Shown here one piece after another: positions 1 through 6,059 of a stretch of 8,943 bases of DNA. The translations under genes were made by a program, and so were the position numbers. Every line of letters starts with the position of its first letter. Position 1 is the first letter of the stretch. Below the pieces are notes generated by a model. It was not told the origin of the DNA. It saw only the letters and a program-made list of their open reading frames with translations, and made no database searches. The stretch comes from Rhodosalinus sp046542825 (lineage in GTDB: Bacteria > Pseudomonadota > Alphaproteobacteria > Rhodobacterales > Rhodobacteraceae), in the NCBI RefSeq assembly GCF_046542825.1, contig NZ_JBKHAQ010000113.1, forward strand, positions 1 to 8,943, written 5' to 3'.

Positions 1-31
1 CCCTCGGGGGGTGAATGCCGCGGCACGCGGC

Positions 32-56
32 AGAGGGGGGCAGACAGCCCCCCTTT
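32..56. terminator. Hairpin terminator after the ligase operon
   Basis: A perfect 7-bp G/C stem (35-41 with 47-53) closes a 5-nt loop (42-46). It is extended by A34-T54, G33.T55 and A32-T56 when read on the plus strand. It begins 4 bp beyond the stop codon of the last minus-strand gene (61-63). On the minus strand no real U-run follows; on the plus strand a TTT follows, so it may work better, or also, for transcripts coming from the left. It is a likely transcription end or mRNA 3'-end stabiliser, and the calling is based on structure only. Confidence 0.6.
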
Positions 57-60
57 ACCG

Positions 61-1419
61 TCACACGTTCAGCAGCAGGTGCTCGCGCTCCCAGGGGCTG
101 ATGATCTGCAGGAACTCCTCGTATTCCTTGCGTTTCACGGCGGCGTAGACATTGCAGAACTCCGCCCCCAGCACCGCGTGCAGCGCCTCTGCCTCCTCGA
201 AGGTCTCCAGCGCGTCGCCCAGCACCTGCGGGAAATCCCCTTCGCCGTCGTAGGTGCTGCCCCGGAACTGCTTGCTGGGCCAGTCCTCGTTCACCAGGCC
301 CAGGTAGCCGCAGGCCAGCGAGGCTGCGATGCCGAGGTAGGGGTTGCAGTCCATGCCGGCCACCCGGTTCTCGATCCGCCGCGCCTGCGGCTCGGCGATC
401 GGGATGCGCAGGCCGGTGGTGCGGTTGTCGCGCCCCCATTCCAGATTGATGGGCGCGGCGAAGTCCCTGACGTATCGCCGGTAGCTGTTCACATAAGGCG
501 CAAGGATCGCGATGGCCGCGGGCAGGTGCGTCTGCATCCCGCCCAGGAAGTTGAAGAAGGCGTCCGTCTCGCCGCCCTGCGGCCCGGCAAAGAGATTGCG
601 CCCCGTCTCGCGGTCGATCACCGAGTGGTGCAGGTGCATCGCGCTGCCGGGCTCGCCCTCGATGGGCTTGGCCATGAAGGTGGCGAAACAGTCGTGGCGC
701 AGCGCCGCCTCGCGGATCATCCGCTTGAAGTAGAAGACCTCGTCGGCCAGCCGCACCGGGTCGCCGTGGCGCAGGTTGATCTCGACCTGTCCCGCGCCGC
801 CCTCCTGGGTGATGCCGTCGATCTCGAATCCCTGCGCCTCCGCGAAGTCGTAGATGTCGTCGATGACGGGGCCGTATTCGTCCACCGCGCTCATCGAATA
901 GGCCTGTCGCGCGGCGGCGGGCCGCCCGGTGCGGCCCATCATCGCCTCGATGGGCTTCGCCGGGTCGATATTGCGCGCGACGAGGTAGAATTCCATCTCG
1001 GGCGCCACGACGGGGTGCCATCCTTTTGCGTGGTAAAGTTCCACCACCCGCTTGAGCACGTTGCGCGGCGCGAAGGGGATGGGCACGCCCTCGCGGTCGA
1101 AGGCGTCGTGGATCACCTGCAGCGTCCAGTCGCCGGTCCAGGGCGCGGCGGTGGCGGTGGACATGTCGGGCTTGAGGATCATGTCCGGCTCGGTGAAATC
1201 CTCGGTGTCCGCCTCTTCGGTCCAGCCCCCCGTGATCGTCTGGAAGAAGATCGAGTTGGGCAGGTGGAACTGGCTCTGGCGCGCGAATTTCGAGGCTGGC
1301 ACCGCCTTGCCGCGGGCGATGCCGGGCAGGTCGGCGATGATGCATTCCACCTCGTCCAGCCGCCGGCCCTCCAGATAGCTGCGCGCGGCCTCCGGCAGGC
1401 TGGTCTTCCAGTCGCTCAT
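61..1419 (-). CDS. Glutamine synthetase-family gamma-glutamyl ligase (PuuA-like), ligase 1
   Basis: A 452-residue cytoplasmic ligase of the glutamine synthetase fold, expected to join the gamma-carboxyl of glutamate to an amine using ATP. Metal and glutamate ligands are visible: E141 and E143 in PEMEF, E206 and E213 in QEGGAGQVE, H262 in AMHLHH, R333 in RDNR, R338 in LRIP, and E350/R352 in RRIENR. The N-terminal beta-grasp region has GGW (64-66) and KPDMST (83-88), as in true glutamine synthetase, but the FDGSS loop carrying Asp50 reads FFQTIT. The position of Glu327 is A321. This pattern suits an amine ligase (gamma-glutamylputrescine synthetase type) rather than an ammonia-assimilating enzyme. 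The start is chosen at MSDWK because GGAGG lies 5 nt upstream and the ATG overlaps the preceding stop as ATGA. The same frame stays open upstream through the next gene, but that part is a shadow. The substrate is unknown. Confidence 0.88.
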   Translation of the reverse strand: MSDWKTSLPEAARSYLEGRRLDEVECIIADLPGIARGKAVPASKFARQSQFHLPNSIFFQTITGGWTEEADTEDFTEPDMILKPDMSTATAAPWTGDWTLQVIHDAFDREGVPIPFAPRNVLKRVVELYHAKGWHPVVAPEMEFYLVARNIDPAKPIEAMMGRTGRPAAARQAYSMSAVDEYGPVIDDIYDFAEAQGFEIDGITQEGGAGQVEINLRHGDPVRLADEVFYFKRMIREAALRHDCFATFMAKPIEGEPGSAMHLHHSVIDRETGRNLFAGPQGGETDAFFNFLGGMQTHLPAAIAILAPYVNSYRRYVRDFAAPINLEWGRDNRTTGLRIPIAEPQARRIENRVAGMDCNPYLGIAASLACGYLGLVNEDWPSKQFRGSTYDGEGDFPQVLGDALETFEEAEALHAVLGAEFCNVYAAVKRKEYEEFLQIISPWEREHLLLNV

Positions 1420-2099
1420 GCGATCCTCCGCTCGGTGAGGAAGCGGGCGATCATCTCGCCCACCTCGGTCCGGTCGGTGGGCGCGTCGAGCTGCGCGCGC
1501 GCGGCGTCGAGTTGCGCGGCCGGCACCACGCCCCTGCCGCGGGTGTCGGCCAGACCCTCGACCACCTCGGCGCCGAATTCGGGATGCGCCTGCACGGTGA
1601 AGATCTCGTCGTCGTAGAGCAGCGCCGCGTAAGCGCAGTGGGGGTGTGTGGCCACTACCTCGGCCTCGGCCGGCTTTTCCGTGATCTGGTCCTGATGCCA
1701 GGCGTTGAGCGCGAGGGGCCGCCCCTGCCAGTCGTAGACGGTGCGCCCCACGGCCCAGCCGCCGGGCCACTTCGCCACCTTGCCGCCCAGCGCCTGGGCG
1801 ATGATCTGGTGGCCGAAGCAGATGCCCACCAGCGGCCTGCCGGCGGCGCGTATCTGGCGAATCAGCCGCTCCAGCGGCGGGATCCAGTCGTGATCCTCGT
1901 AGGCGCCGTGCTTCGAGCCGGTGATGAGCCAGCCGTCGGCCGCCTCGGGGCCGTCGGGGAAGGCGCCCGCCTCGACATGCCATGTGCGGAAGTCGAAGCC
2001 GGGACGCGCCAGCAGCGCCTCGAACATCTCGGGGTAGTCGCCGGTGCGGGGCCGGAGCTCTTCCGGCGCGCGCCCGGTCTGCAGTATGCCGATCAACAT
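1416..2099 (-). CDS. Class I glutamine amidotransferase, GMP synthase-like; probable gamma-glutamyl hydrolase
   Basis: A 227-residue stand-alone class I glutamine amidotransferase domain. The nucleophile elbow GICFGHQ gives Cys94, and QAHPEF gives His172 and Glu174, so the catalytic triad is complete. NAWHQDQIT (132-140) matches the region where GMP synthase has its HxD element. There is no attached synthetase domain and no signal peptide, so it acts alone or with a partner in the cytoplasm. It overlaps ligase 1 by 4 bp (ATGA). In known gamma-glutamyl pathways, ligases like PuuA act with a hydrolase that releases glutamate from the oxidised intermediate. Here the neighbour is of the GMPS-like type rather than the PuuD/peptidase C26 type, whose motif differs. 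The hydrolase role is inferred from position. Alternatively it could supply ammonia to a partner. The start has GGTGA 4 nt upstream, inside a predicted hairpin. Confidence 0.85.
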   Translation of the reverse strand: MLIGILQTGRAPEELRPRTGDYPEMFEALLARPGFDFRTWHVEAGAFPDGPEAADGWLITGSKHGAYEDHDWIPPLERLIRQIRAAGRPLVGICFGHQIIAQALGGKVAKWPGGWAVGRTVYDWQGRPLALNAWHQDQITEKPAEAEVVATHPHCAYAALLYDDEIFTVQAHPEFGAEVVEGLADTRGRGVVPAAQLDAARAQLDAPTDRTEVGEMIARFLTERRIA

Positions 2100-2102
2100 G
2101 AA

Positions 2103-2125
2103 ATCACCGCGTGGACGGCCGTGAT
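2103..2125 (-). promoter_or_regulatory. Hairpin covering the amidotransferase ribosome binding site
   Basis: ATCAC (2103-2107) and GTGAT (2121-2125) form a dyad with two more matched pairs inside (a G.G mismatch, then G-C and C-G) and a 7-nt loop. In the transcript the downstream arm contains GGUGA, the only plausible Shine-Dalgarno sequence for the start at 2099. It could moderate translation of the amidotransferase or, as DNA, serve as an operator. This is seen as a pattern only. Confidence 0.35.
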
Positions 2126-2160
2126 CTAGCCCGCGGCCCGCGCGCCCACAAGGGGGCTAG
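2126..2160 (-). repeat. Inverted repeat across the ligase 2 stop codon
   Basis: CTAGCCC (2126-2132) and GGGCTAG (2154-2160) are exact inverted copies separated by 21 GC-rich bases. One arm contains the TAG stop codon of ligase 2. The structure would form directly between ligase 2 and the amidotransferase gene and may act as an attenuator or mRNA stabiliser. No U-run follows, so it is not a textbook terminator. Confidence 0.4.
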
Positions 2161-3473
2161 ACGGTCTCCAGATAGACCTGCCAGTGTTCCTCGGGCGGGA
2201 TCGCGGCCAGGCGGCGCATCTCCTGCCGCTTGGTCATGCAGAGGTTGTCCACGATCGCGTCGCCCAGGATGCGCCGCATCAGCGCCGAGGCCTCGAGCCG
2301 CGCGATCGCCTCTTCCCAGCCTGCGGCCATCTGGGGCAGGTCGTGCTCGTAGGCGTTGCCGTCGATGGGGGCGGGCGGGGCGAGCCCATCCTCGATGCCG
2401 GACAGCGCGGCGCCCAGCACGGCCGCGAGCAGAAGATAGGGAGTGATGTCGCCGCCCGCCGCGCGATGCTCGATCCGCCGCGCCTTTCCCGGTCCGGCGG
2501 GGATCCGGATCGCGGCGGTGCGGTTGTCATAGCCCCAGCCGGCACCGGTGGGCGCGTGGGCGCCCGGCACCAGCCGGTCGTAGCTGGGACCGTGCGGCGC
2601 GAGGATCAGGCTCGAGTCCGGCATCGCGCGCAGGCAGCCCGCGACGGCCGCGCGCAGGCTGTCGGACCCCGCCGGCCCGCCGTCGTCGAAGACGTTGCGC
2701 CCCGTGTCGTCGAGCACCGAGAAATGCAGGTGCATCCCGTTGCCCGCGTCGTTGGCGTAGGGCTTGGCCATGAAGGTGGCGGCCATCCCGTGCCGCCGCG
2801 CCAGCCCGCGCGCCAGCGTCTTGAAGAGCCAGGCGTCGTCTGCGGCCTCCATCGCCGGGCGATGCGCGAGCGTGACCTCGAACTGGCCCAGACCCGACTC
2901 CGAGATTGCCGAGTCCACCGCGATCCCCATCGCCGCGCAGCCGGCATAGAGATCGGTGAAGAAGGCATCGAAGGCGTCGAGCTGCCGGATCGACAGGATC
3001 GCGTGGCCCTGCAGGCGGCGGCCGGTCTGCGGGTTGATCGGCGGGCGCAGCGCCTCGCCCCCGTCGTCCACCAGCGTGAACTCCATCTCCGTCGCCGCGA
3101 CGACCTGCCAGCCCCGCGCGGAGAAGGTGTCGAGCACGCGGGCGAGCGCATGTCGCGGATCGCCCGCGAAGGGCGTGCCGCCCTGCTCGAACATCCACAT
3201 CGGCACCAGCGCGGAGCGATTCTCGAGCCAGGGCATCGGCACCGGCCCGCGCCCGGTGGGATAGAGGATGCCGTCCTGGTCGCCGCTTTCGAAGACCAGC
3301 GGGCTGCCCGCGATGTCGCTTCCCCAGACGTCGACGTTGAGCACCGACAGCGGCATCCGCACGCCGGCGGTGGCGAGCTTGGCGGCCGCCGCGGCGGGCA
3401 TCCGCTTGCCCCGCATCTGCCCGTTGAGATCGCAGGCCGCCGCGCGGAAGGTGGTGACCTCGCTCAGATCCAT
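2157..3473 (-). CDS. Divergent glutamine synthetase-family ligase, ligase 2
   Basis: A 438-residue second ligase of the glutamine synthetase fold, clearly different from ligase 1. Active-site markers are E129 and E131 in TEMEF, E192 and E199 in SESGLGQFE, N245 and H248 in GNGMHLH, R318 in YDNR, R323 in IRIP, and E335/R337 in RRIEHR. The N-terminal domain is shorter and lacks both the FDGSS loop and the PDxST motif seen in ligase 1. The Glu327 position is H306 in GAHAPT. It is expected to make a gamma-glutamyl amide from an amine or amino acid rather than glutamine. The MDLSEV start is preferred because AGGAG lies 7 nt upstream; a longer form to 3557 is possible but its 28 extra residues look non-coding. 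It lies 91 bp after the permease gene and 57 bp before the amidotransferase gene. Having two unlike ligases suggests two substrates or two steps. Confidence 0.86.
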   Translation of the reverse strand: MDLSEVTTFRAAACDLNGQMRGKRMPAAAAAKLATAGVRMPLSVLNVDVWGSDIAGSPLVFESGDQDGILYPTGRGPVPMPWLENRSALVPMWMFEQGGTPFAGDPRHALARVLDTFSARGWQVVAATEMEFTLVDDGGEALRPPINPQTGRRLQGHAILSIRQLDAFDAFFTDLYAGCAAMGIAVDSAISESGLGQFEVTLAHRPAMEAADDAWLFKTLARGLARRHGMAATFMAKPYANDAGNGMHLHFSVLDDTGRNVFDDGGPAGSDSLRAAVAGCLRAMPDSSLILAPHGPSYDRLVPGAHAPTGAGWGYDNRTAAIRIPAGPGKARRIEHRAAGGDITPYLLLAAVLGAALSGIEDGLAPPAPIDGNAYEHDLPQMAAGWEEAIARLEASALMRRILGDAIVDNLCMTKRQEMRRLAAIPPEEHWQVYLETV

Positions 3474-3564
3474 CGTCTCGCTCCTGCCGCCGCCCCTGGC
3501 CGTGCCCTCGGCGTCCTTGGGTATTTGGGGACCATTGAAAGGACAAGCGCGGCGCATCAGGGGC
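3474..3564. other. 91-bp spacer with GGGTATTTGGGG element
   Basis: This spacer separates the second permease gene from ligase 2. Besides the AGGAG ribosome binding site of ligase 2 (3481-3485) it holds a short AT-richer segment read on the plus strand as GGGTATTTGGGGACCA (3519-3534). From memory, similar GTATTTGG strings recur near gene ends in Rhodobacteraceae genomes. Only a weak hairpin (CCC/GGG with mismatches) is visible just before it. No clear promoter was found. Confidence 0.3.
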
Positions 3565-4371
3565 CTACCGGATGATGTTGAGCCGCAGCCTGAGGCCGCG
3601 GCGGGCCTCCTGCGGCAGGTGTCGGTTGAGGCGGGCGTTCACAACTCCGAAGAAGCCGATGATCGCCAGTGTCAGCAGGATGAAGTAGCCCGCGAGGATC
3701 GGGTAGGGTACGAAGGGGTTGAAGGTGCGGTCGGCGAAGTAGTTCGCGTAATAGAGCGCATCGCCCCGCTGCTGCCAGGCCGGGAAGCCGGAGAAGTAGA
3801 CCAGCGTCGTGGCGTGGAAGAGAAAGATCGCCTCGTTGGTATAGGCGGGCCAGGCGAGGCGCAGCATGGTGGGCCAGACGACACGCCGGAACCGCGCCCA
3901 GCCCGACAGGCCGTAGGCATCCGCGGCCTCCAGTTCGCCCCGGGGGATGGCGCGCAGCGCGCCGTAGAAGATCTCGCCCGAGTAGGCGGCGGTGTTCAGG
4001 AACAGCACGATCGTCGCGCCGGCCCAGGCGCTCGTGAAGGCGTCGAAGACCGGTGCCACGGGCTTCAGTGAGAGAAAGAGGAAATAGGCGAAGAAGAACT
4101 GGATGAAGAGCGGCGAGCCGCGAAAGACGAAGATGAACCACTCGGACGGCTTGCGGATCGCCCGCACGCGCGAGGCCTTGCCCAGCGCCACCGCCGTGGC
4201 GAGGAAAAAGCCCGAGCCCAGCGCCACGACCGCGAAATAGACGTTCCAGATCAGGCCCGAGCCGATCAGCGTGACCTGCTGGCAGAGGGTGAAGCCCTCG
4301 CGCGGCAGGAGCCTTTCGCCGATGCCGACGGAGCGCAGCGCATAGTCGGCGATCGTCTCCCAGCAGCTCAT
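3565..4371 (-). CDS. Amino-acid ABC transporter permease, HisM-like
   Basis: A 268-residue inner-membrane permease of the polar amino-acid uptake family (binding-protein-dependent transport domain). Hydrophobic segments are visible at about 41-63, 78-101, 117-137, 180-196 and 225-246. FRGSPLFIQFFF (83-94) is the usual conserved stretch before the loop, and the EAA motif that docks on the ATPase is at about 146-170 (GELEAADAYG to WPTML). The first ~40 residues form a pre-membrane extension. Its ATG overlaps the stop of the first permease by 4 bp (ATGA), which indicates translational coupling and a heterodimeric channel. It is the last transporter gene; ligase 2 follows 91 bp later. The family is clear and the substrate is not. 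Confidence 0.93.
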   Translation of the reverse strand: MSCWETIADYALRSVGIGERLLPREGFTLCQQVTLIGSGLIWNVYFAVVALGSGFFLATAVALGKASRVRAIRKPSEWFIFVFRGSPLFIQFFFAYFLFLSLKPVAPVFDAFTSAWAGATIVLFLNTAAYSGEIFYGALRAIPRGELEAADAYGLSGWARFRRVVWPTMLRLAWPAYTNEAIFLFHATTLVYFSGFPAWQQRGDALYYANYFADRTFNPFVPYPILAGYFILLTLAIIGFFGVVNARLNRHLPQEARRGLRLRLNIIR

Positions 4372-5174
4372 GCGCCGCCCCGCCGCAGCGCCTCGCCCTG
4401 CGCCGTGGCCTGCCCGCGGGACAGCCGCACGGTCAGCCGCTCGAGCGCGATCTCCGAGACGCGGGTGAAGGCAAGGTAGAAGACCAGCAGCGCCAGGAAA
4501 TACCACATGCGCCAGTCGCCGTGCGGGTAGGCGGTGAAGCGCGGGTTGGCCGTGCCGCCCAGCTCGCGCGCCCAGTAGACGATGTCCTCGACCCCCAGCA
4601 GGAACAGGAGCGGCGTGGCCTTGATGAGCACCATCCACAGGTTCGACAGGCCGGGCAGGGCATAGATCCACATCTGCGGCACCAGAACCCGCCAGAAGGC
4701 CTGTCGGTGGGTCATCCCGTAGGCCTCTGCCGTCTCGATCTGCGCGCGCGGCACCGCGCGCATCGCCCCGAAGAGCACGTTGGCGGCGAAGGCGCCGAAG
4801 ACGATGGCAAAGGTCAGCACGGCCAGGAAGAAGCCGTAGGTTTCATGCACCCATTGCGGCGCGGTGTTGAGCGGCAGCTTGGCCGCCTGGCAGACGATGA
4901 AGTCGTTTCCCTGGCGCACCGGCTGATCCCAGTCGGGGCAGAGGATCTGATGGCGCGTCCACTCGAAGATCTGGTCGAGCGCAATGACGAAGAAGAGGAA
5001 AAAGGCGATGTCGGGCACGCCGCGCACCACGGCGATGTAGCCCTTGCCGAAGAGCGACAGGGGCAGAATGCGCGACCGCGCCGCCGCCGCGCCGGCGAAG
5101 CCGAAGGCCAGCGCGGTGGGCGCGGTGATCGCCAGCAGAAGCAGCACGGTTCCGAACGACAGGTAGAAGCTCAT
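4368..5174 (-). CDS. Amino-acid ABC transporter permease, HisQ-like
   Basis: A 268-residue inner-membrane permease, partner of the HisM-like protein. Membrane segments are visible at about 7-30, 45-69, 113-138, 180-197 and 223-240. VVRGVPDIAFFLFF (49-62) and the EAA loop (about 145-167, QIETAEAYG to VLVPQ) are typical of the family. A loop of roughly 40 residues (about 71-112) between the second and third segments is hydrophilic and contains Cys79 and Cys95; this loop is longer than the short connector usual in HisQ and HisM. The start ATG has GGGGAA 4 nt upstream. The gene follows the binding-protein gene after a structured 137-bp spacer and overlaps the next permease by 4 bp. Confidence 0.92.
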   Translation of the reverse strand: MSFYLSFGTVLLLLAITAPTALAFGFAGAAAARSRILPLSLFGKGYIAVVRGVPDIAFFLFFVIALDQIFEWTRHQILCPDWDQPVRQGNDFIVCQAAKLPLNTAPQWVHETYGFFLAVLTFAIVFGAFAANVLFGAMRAVPRAQIETAEAYGMTHRQAFWRVLVPQMWIYALPGLSNLWMVLIKATPLLFLLGVEDIVYWARELGGTANPRFTAYPHGDWRMWYFLALLVFYLAFTRVSEIALERLTVRLSRGQATAQGEALRRGGA

Positions 5175-5195
5175 GTGCTTCCCCGTCGTCAGGTA

Positions 5196-5227
5196 ACACG
5201 CGAACCACCGGACGGTGTCCAGCGTGT
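5196..5227 (-). repeat. Stem-loop upstream of the first permease
   Basis: ACACGC (5196-5201) and GCGTGT (5222-5227) form a perfect 6-bp outer stem; CACC (5206-5209) and GGTG (5214-5217) form a 4-bp inner stem with a 4-nt loop. A 4x4 internal loop separates them. It lies about 20 nt before the permease start and may affect its translation or mRNA stability. Confidence 0.35.
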
Positions 5228-5271
5228 CGGGATCCGTGCAGAACGGAAATATGGTCTGCCCCTCCGGAAGC

Positions 5272-5297
5272 GGGACGGGCCATGCCGGGCCCGCCCC
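5272..5297 (-). terminator. Intercistronic hairpin after the binding-protein gene
   Basis: In the minus-strand transcript GGGGCGGGC (5297-5289) pairs with GCCCGUCCC (5280-5272) through nine pairs with one G.U, plus an inner C-G pair (5288/5281), closing a 6-nt loop. It begins about 14 nt after the binding-protein stop. No U-run follows, so it is probably a leaky terminator or a 3'-protecting hairpin. Such hairpins are known in ABC operons, where they let the binding protein be made in excess over the permeases. Confidence 0.5.
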
Positions 5298-5311
5298 TCA
5301 GGCGACGTGCC

Positions 5312-6028
5312 TCAGAACTGCGAGGACACGTCCCATTCGGCGATCAGCTCGTTGAGCGAGCCGTCGTCCTTCATCGACTGGATCGCCGCGTCGAAGGCCG
5401 CGCGCAGCTCGGGGTCGCTCTCGCGGAAGCCCATGCCGACGCCGCCGCCCAGCGGCACGTCCGGACCGGCCCAGACGAGGTCCGGGTCGTCCTCGACGAT
5501 CGGCTCGAGGAAGGACTTGTCGGCCAGTACCGCGTCGGCCTCGCCGTTCTTGACGGCGGCGATCGTTTCGTCGGGCGTGGCGAATTCCACCAGCGTCGCG
5601 CCGGAGTCGGCGACGTAGCCTGCCTGGATCGTGCCGGTCTGCGCCGCGATCACGCCGGTCTCGACGTCCACGTCCTCCGACATGCCGGCATAGGCCGAGG
5701 GGTCGGGCGGGGTGTAGTTCTGCGAGAAGTCGATCACTTCCTCGCGCTCGTCGGTGATCGACATGCCGGCGATGATGGCGTCGTAGTTGCCCGAGACGAG
5801 GTTGGGGATGATCGAATCCCAGTCGTTCGTCACCCATTCGCACTCGAGCTCGGCGCGTGCGCAGAGCTCGTCGCCCAGCTCGCGCTCGAAGCCGTCCACC
5901 TCGCCGTCGTCGTTGATGAAGTTCCACGGGGGGTAGGCGCCCTCGGTGCCGAGGCGGACCACCTCCTGCGCGGCGGCCATCCCGGCGGAGACCGCCAGCG
6001 CCGCCGAGGCGAGGATCAATCGTTTCAT
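5312..6028 (-). CDS. Amino-acid ABC transporter periplasmic binding protein, HisJ/LAO-like
   Basis: A 238-residue secreted binding protein. MKRLILASAALAVSAGMAAAQ is a Sec signal peptide with cleavage expected around residue 20-21. The mature part follows the HisJ/LAO plan: Tyr32 in AYPPW, Ser90 and Arg95 in MSITDER (Arg77 of HisJ, which holds the carboxylate), and Asp170 in VLADKS (Asp161 of HisJ, which holds the alpha-ammonium). Cys56 and Cys63 keep the spacing of the HisJ disulfide. This supports an alpha-amino acid ligand, plausibly basic or a derivative. The start at ATG 6028 is chosen because GAGGGAG lies 8 nt upstream and the signal peptide begins properly; a GTG at 6037 is possible but too close to the ribosome site. 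It lies 31 bp after the ATPase gene. The exact ligand is not determinable from sequence. Confidence 0.93.
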   Translation of the reverse strand: MKRLILASAALAVSAGMAAAQEVVRLGTEGAYPPWNFINDDGEVDGFERELGDELCARAELECEWVTNDWDSIIPNLVSGNYDAIIAGMSITDEREEVIDFSQNYTPPDPSAYAGMSEDVDVETGVIAAQTGTIQAGYVADSGATLVEFATPDETIAAVKNGEADAVLADKSFLEPIVEDDPDLVWAGPDVPLGGGVGMGFRESDPELRAAFDAAIQSMKDDGSLNELIAEWDVSSQF

Positions 6029-6059
6029 CACTTGCACTCCCTCTCTGGTTTCGCGTTTC

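Noticed and set aside
16..25. Palindrome TGCCGCGGCA near the left edge
   Set aside because: It is a 10-bp palindrome in very GC-rich DNA, and the flanking bases do not extend it; chance is likely.
79..1617. Long plus-strand open frame antisense to ligase 1
   Set aside because: It mirrors the codon periodicity of the minus-strand ligase, its protein has no recognisable motif, and such shadows are normal in GC-rich DNA.
1420..1983. N-terminal extension of ligase 1 through the amidotransferase gene
   Set aside because: The extra ~188 residues are Arg-rich noise; the MSDWK start has a strong GGAGG and an ATGA overlap.
1416..2099. Identification of the amidotransferase as PuuD
   Set aside because: The GICFGHQ elbow and the NAWHQD region resemble GMP synthase-type amidotransferases, not peptidase C26; a similar role remains possible but not the same family.
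2184..3575. Long plus-strand open frame antisense to ligase 2
   Set aside because: The translated protein is low-complexity and rich in Arg, Gly, His and Val, while the minus strand encodes a full glutamine synthetase-fold active site.
4521..5618. Plus-strand open frame across the permease and binding-protein region
   Set aside because: It runs opposite two recognisable genes and has no domain signs.
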